A stretch of 64,000 bases of DNA, from assembly GCF_029946515.1 (NCBI RefSeq), contig NZ_JARZHH010000048.1:1-64000 (forward strand), in the 5' to 3' direction. The stretch is from Polyangium sp. 6x1 (GTDB lineage: Bacteria > Myxococcota_A > Polyangia > Polyangiales > Polyangiaceae). Under the pieces are notes generated by a model. That model was not told the origin of the DNA. It was given only the letters and a program-made list of their open reading frames with translations, and ran no database searches. The first letter of the stretch is position 1; every line of letters starts with the position of its first letter. A program made the position numbers and the translations under genes. This document shows positions 61,827 to 64,000 of this stretch, piece after piece.

Positions 61827-61915
61827 TGGGACAATCGTCCGGTACATCCGTCATCAAACCCTCGCCCGGGGGCCGGGCCGAACGATGATGGTTATCGCAA
61901 TTGTCCCACGTTTTT
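61827..61915 (+). ncRNA. Y RNA-like module D1
   Basis: Outer stem TGGGACAAT (61827-61835) with ATTGTCCCA (61900-61908), helix A CCGTCATC (61848-61855) with GATGATGG (61884-61891), inner stem GCCCGG/CCGGGC with GGG loop, TTATC after helix A and TACAT before it. Ends CG-TTTTT (61911-61915), so it may end itself as a terminator. Same loops as module U, but the strand order is permuted. Confidence 0.65.
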
Positions 61916-62039
61916 GCCGTCGTAGCTCAGAGGGTAGAGCACCTAAACACCTTTTCCGTCAACTCGCCCGAGCCCGGGCCGGCAGGGGAAGGTTATCATC
62001 TCCATGAGGCGGACGCGGGTTCGAGTCCCGTCGGCGGCG
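61916..62039 (+). tRNA. tRNA with Y-like module in place of anticodon arm (D2)
   Basis: Acceptor GCCGTCG/CGGCGGC, D-arm GCTC/GAGC and T-arm GCGGG/CCCGT are normal. Between them, instead of a 17-base anticodon arm, are about 68 bases: CCT ... helix A CCTTTTCC (61950-61957) with GGGGAAGG (61985-61992), inner GCCCG/CGGGC, TTATC (61993-61997), then ATGAGG. No identifiable anticodon. G73. Acceptor identity unknown. Could also be a mobile insertion in a tRNA. Confidence 0.6.
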
Positions 62040-62053
62040 CAGATTCACGGTTC

Positions 62054-62124
62054 GGGGTGATGGTTCAACGGAAGAACACTGCCCTTGCACGGCAGGGATC
62101 GGGGTTCGAGTCCCCGTCATTCCA
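62054..62124 (+). tRNA. trnA: tRNA-Ala(UGC)
   Basis: Acceptor GGGGTGA/TCATTCC with the Ala identity pair G3-U70, anticodon loop CTTGCAC, A73. Confidence 0.88.
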
Positions 62125-62134
62125 CTCGTTCGCA

Positions 62135-62196
62135 GGAGTCGTTCGGAGACACCATGGCCATGAGCGGGAGGCCAGGCGGTGTTTCTGGGCGGCTCC
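62135..62196 (+). ncRNA. Structured spacer hairpin
   Basis: GGAG/CTCC outer pair, AGACACC (62147-62153) with GGTGTTT (62178-62184), TGGCC (62155-62159) with GGCCA (62170-62174). Lies between two Ala tRNAs. No TTATC motif, so not grouped with U/D1/D2. Function unknown. Confidence 0.4.
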
Positions 62197-62201
62197 CCTC
62201 T

Positions 62202-62274
62202 GGGGTCGTAGCTCAGTGGGTAGAGCACCTGGCTGGCAGTCAGGGGGTCGCCGGTTCGAATCCGGCCTTCTCCA
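62202..62274 (+). tRNA. trnA: tRNA-Ala(GGC), mismatched acceptor
   Basis: Anticodon loop CTGGCAG, perfect stem; G3-T70 is kept, but acceptor positions 5/68 and 6/67 do not pair (GGGGTCG against CTTCTCC). A73. May be impaired. Confidence 0.72.
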
Positions 62275-62284
62275 CTCTCGTTTT

Positions 62285-62356
62285 GCCCTCGTATGCATCT
62301 GGTGAGGCAGCCCGATTGTCGATCGGGCGAGGGGAGTTCGATCCTCCTCGAGGGCG
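62285..62356 (+). tRNA. trnD: tRNA-Asp(GUC), second copy
   Basis: Acceptor GCCCTCG/CGAGGGC, anticodon loop TTGTCGA, G73; all stems pair. Better formed than the first Asp gene. Confidence 0.87.
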
Positions 62357-62365
62357 CCTTCGAAT

Positions 62366-62439
62366 GGGGTGATGGTTCAACCTGGGTAGAACACTGCCCT
62401 CGCACGGCAGAGATCGGGGTTCGAATCCCCGTCATTCCA
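62366..62439 (+). tRNA. trnA: tRNA-Ala(CGC)
   Basis: Same acceptor GGGGTGA/TCATTCC with G3-U70, anticodon loop CTCGCAC, A73. Confidence 0.86.
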
Positions 62440-62445
62440 CGAATT

Positions 62446-62516
62446 GCGGTGGTGGTTCAACGGTAGAATCCGAGTGTGCCATACTCGGGATGGGAGTTCG
62501 ATTCTCCCTCACCGCG
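62446..62516 (+). tRNA. trnG: tRNA-Gly(GCC)
   Basis: Acceptor GCGGTGG/TCACCGC, anticodon stem CGAGT/ACTCG, loop GTGCCAT. Confidence 0.86.
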
Positions 62517-62521
62517 CTCAT

Positions 62522-62598
62522 GCACCCGTATTGCTAGTGGGTCAGGCAGCTGGACTCTCAATCCAGTGACGCGGGTTCGATTCCCGCCGGGTGTGCCA
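62522..62598 (+). tRNA. trnE: tRNA-Glu(CUC), CCA encoded
   Basis: Acceptor GCACCCG/CGGGTGT, anticodon loop CTCTCAA, G73 and CCA at 62596-62598. D-stem only 3 bp. Confidence 0.84.
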
Positions 62599-62605
62599 AT
62601 TCGCC

Positions 62606-62634
62606 GAGGGGGTAGGCTGCTGACCTGCCCCCTC
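62606..62634 (+). repeat. 11-bp hairpin with Ser-anticodon-like loop
   Basis: GAGGGGGTAGG-CTGCTGA-CCTGCCCCCTC. The 7-base loop has T33 and GCT, like a Ser(GCU) anticodon loop. No tRNA-Ser gene is in the array. Could be a terminator-like spacer. Confidence 0.55.
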
Positions 62635-62640
62635 ACTTCT

Positions 62641-62712
62641 CTCCCTGTCCTGGCGGCCAGGCGTCGGACTACGAATCCGACTGGCGAGGTTCGACTCCTC
62701 GCAGGGAGACCA
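62641..62712 (+). tRNA. trnR: tRNA-Arg(ACG), minimal D-loop
   Basis: Acceptor CTCCCTG/CAGGGAG, anticodon loop CTACGAA, A73 and CCA encoded. D-stem CTGG/CCAG with a 3-base loop (5 bases in the alternative pairing), far below the normal 7-11. Confidence 0.8.
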
Positions 62713-62713
62713 T

Positions 62714-62788
62714 GCCCTCGTCCTGCCGGTACATGCAGGCGCGAGCCTCCGAAGCTCGACGTTCCAGGTTCGACTCCTGGCGAGGGTA
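62714..62788 (+). tRNA. trnR: tRNA-Arg(CCG)
   Basis: Acceptor GCCCTCG/CGAGGGT, anticodon stem CGAGC/GCTCG, loop CTCCGAA, A73. Confidence 0.84.
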
Positions 62789-62801
62789 TGTCCGAATTCA
62801 T

Positions 62802-62878
62802 CTGGGTGTGGCTCAACCTGGTAGAGCGCCGGCTCGGGGTGCCGGAGACTGGGGGTTCGAATCCCCCCACCCAGACCA
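62802..62878 (+). tRNA. trnP: tRNA-Pro(GGG), C33
   Basis: Acceptor CTGGGTG/CACCCAG with C1-G72, anticodon loop TCGGGGT (C instead of universal T at position 33), A73 and CCA encoded. Confidence 0.82.
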
Positions 62879-62879
62879 T

Positions 62880-62954
62880 GTCCACGTGGCGTAACGGGCA
62901 AACGCAGCGGTCTTAGAAACCGTTTTGATGGGGGTTCGAATCCCTCCGTGGATA
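62880..62954 (+). tRNA. trnL: tRNA-Leu(UAG), short variable loop
   Basis: Acceptor GTCCACG/CGTGGAT, anticodon loop CTTAGAA. Variable region about 6 bases where Leu tRNAs normally have a 12-18 base arm. A73. Confidence 0.75.
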
Positions 62955-62959
62955 CTCAT

Positions 62960-63041
62960 GTCATCGTGGCGGAATGGCATACGTAGCAGGCTGAGATCCT
63001 GTGCCCGCAAGGGCGTGTGGGTTCGACTCCCACCGATGACA
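62960..63041 (+). tRNA. trnL: tRNA-Leu(GAG)
   Basis: Acceptor GTCATCG/CGATGAC, anticodon loop CTGAGAT, long variable arm GCCCGCAAGGGC as expected. A73. Confidence 0.88.
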
Positions 63042-63045
63042 CTCT

Positions 63046-63119
63046 CTGGGTGTGGCTCAATCTGGTAGAGCACCGGCGTCGGGAGCCGGGGATTGGGGGT
63101 TCGAATCCCTCCACCCAGA
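63046..63119 (+). tRNA. trnP: tRNA-Pro(CGG)
   Basis: Acceptor CTGGGTG/CACCCAG, anticodon loop GTCGGGA, A73. Confidence 0.86.
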
Positions 63120-63139
63120 CCGTACCTGGTGATTGCGCT

Positions 63140-63237
63140 GTCGTTCCCAACAGAGACAGCAGCGATGACCCGGGGTAGTCCCGAACGAAACGAAGTGGAG
63201 TGAGGGACGTAGGGGGAGCCCCATCGAGGGCTCCCCC
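63140..63237 (+). other. Structured spacer in tRNA array
   Basis: No tRNA. GCTGTC/GACAGC hairpin near 63140-63165, and a perfect 10-bp hairpin GGGGGAGCCC with GGGCTCCCCC at 63212-63237. The second may be a terminator without T-run. Confidence 0.5.
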
Positions 63238-63248
63238 TCCACAAAAAT

Positions 63249-63335
63249 GTCCATGTGGCGAAACTGGCAAACGCAGCGGTCTCAGATACCGTGCCCGTGA
63301 GGGCGTTGAGGGTTCGATTCCCTCCGTGGACACCA
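63249..63335 (+). tRNA. trnL: tRNA-Leu(CAG), CCA encoded
   Basis: Acceptor GTCCATG/CGTGGAC, anticodon loop CTCAGAT, long variable arm GCCCGTGAGGGC, A73, CCA at 63333-63335. Confidence 0.88.
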
Positions 63336-63345
63336 GCATCCCGCT

Positions 63346-63418
63346 GCTCGGGTGACGAAATGGCAAACGTGGCCAGCTCAAACCTGGTCGATTGGGGGTT
63401 CGAATCCCCCTCCGAGCA
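63346..63418 (+). tRNA. trnL: tRNA-Leu(CAA), short variable loop
   Basis: Acceptor GCTCGGG/TCCGAGC, anticodon loop CTCAAAC, variable region 5 bases, so class I in shape. A73. Confidence 0.75.
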
Positions 63419-63480
63419 CCGGATCATCGCAGTTGGAGAGAACGATGAAGAAGAAGAGACGGTAGACGGAGAGGTGGATC

Positions 63481-63996
63481 ATGACCGCGCAAACGTTGCT
63501 GCTCACGCCCTGGATGGTGCCCCATCAGGTCATCTCCTGGCAGACCGCCGTGACCCTGAGCTTTCTGGGTAAGGTGGAGGTGCTCGAGACGTACGACGAC
63601 GAGATTCGTTCGCCCACGATGACCATTCGCGCGCCGGCTGTGGTCCGGCTGAAGCGTCATGGGAATTCGCACAAGCGTGGCATCAAGTTTTCCCGTACGA
63701 ACGTGTTCGTGCGTGACGACTTCCGCTGCCAGTACTGCGGCGTCCAGAAGGACGCGGGCGAGCTCACGTACGACCACGTCCTGCCGCGCGTGCAGGGGGG
63801 CCGTACGGTCTGGGAGAACATCGTCGCGTCTTGCCAGAGCTGCAATGCGAAGAAGCGCGGTCGCACCCCGGAGCAGGCGGGCATGAAGCTTTTGAAGAAG
63901 CCCGAGAAGCCCCGGTGGTTGCCCGCGGCCCCCGTCGTCCGGCTCGGCGCTCGCAGGATCCCCGAGATCTGGGTGCATTACTGCCCCGCGAGCTGA
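63481..63996 (+). CDS. HNH endonuclease-like protein
   Basis: 171 residues, ATG 63481 with GGAGAGG upstream. HNH site: C83-x2-C86 zinc pair, Asp98-His99 in LTYDHVLPR, Asn113 in WENIV, C118-x2-C121-N122. The GGRTVWENIVASCQSCNAKKRGRTP stretch is a widespread housekeeping HNH family. It is 62 bases after the last tRNA and could be cotranscribed. An RNA or DNA target is unknown; a link to the tRNAs is only positional. Confidence 0.88.
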   Translation: MTAQTLLLTPWMVPHQVISWQTAVTLSFLGKVEVLETYDDEIRSPTMTIRAPAVVRLKRHGNSHKRGIKFSRTNVFVRDDFRCQYCGVQKDAGELTYDHVLPRVQGGRTVWENIVASCQSCNAKKRGRTPEQAGMKLLKKPEKPRWLPAAPVVRLGARRIPEIWVHYCPAS

Positions 63997-64000
63997 CATT

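Noticed and set aside
61942-62009. Group I intron in the tRNA
   Set aside because: About 68 bases, far too short, and no P/Q/R/S core; module similarity to U and D1 explains it better.

Overview
The window is high-GC chromosomal DNA with the style of a myxobacterium, most likely Polyangiales/Sorangiineae. The evidence is GC-rich codon use, four Ser/Thr protein kinases, many TPR proteins, Gly/Ala-repeat lipoproteins, a DUF1592/DUF1552 pair and a multidomain hybrid histidine kinase. The species is an inference.

Layout. 1-10.9 kb: a lipoprotein cut by the left edge, pgsA, a TPR-AIM24 protein, hisA, a DUF2288 gene whose stop codon lies inside a MITE-like element, a 21-22 bp minisatellite, a lipoprotein/outer-membrane pair, a DUF1592-DUF1552 operon, and hisB-hisH. 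10.9-24.4 kb: a lipoprotein, lon overlapping a membrane metallopeptidase-TPR gene and a hybrid histidine kinase, then a TPR protein and a 1328-residue kinase/STAND ATPase. 24.4-42.5 kb: SGNH hydrolase, an aromatic-repeat secreted protein, hisS, ruvX, a zinc-ribbon kinase, rpsO-pnp, lysA, pyk overlapping a kinase gene, and small genes. Two convergent gaps here hold a dispersed four-hairpin repeat with compensatory changes. 42.5-57 kb: tamB, a lipin-like lipoprotein, a kinase and a TPR protein, a Cys-rich lipoprotein, a type II NADH dehydrogenase and a DUF2505 protein.

57-64 kb is the most unusual region. About 25 tRNA or tRNA-like genes lie head to tail on the plus strand. They cover Lys, Gln, Tyr, Asn, Thr, Glu, His, Asp, Ala, Gly, Arg, Pro and Leu, and they surround a gene for Ro60/Rsr (TROVE plus VWA domains). 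Three RNA modules next to Ro60 share one helix with different but paired sequences and the same flanking internal loops. One lies between tRNA-His and the Ro60 start, one follows a tRNA-Asp, and one sits where the anticodon arm of a tRNA should be. They look like Y RNAs, two of them circularly permuted relative to the first. Several tRNAs are odd: Leu with short variable loops, Arg with a minimal D-loop, Ala with acceptor mismatches, and Lys/Gln species on one scaffold. Duplicated 54-58 residue ORFs with their own terminators sit among the first tRNAs, and an HNH nuclease gene closes the array.

I infer that this is a tRNA-reserve or RNA quality-control island in which Ro60 and Y-like RNAs act on tRNAs. 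No rtcB or rtcR is visible in the window. All assignments are by eye, with no database search.
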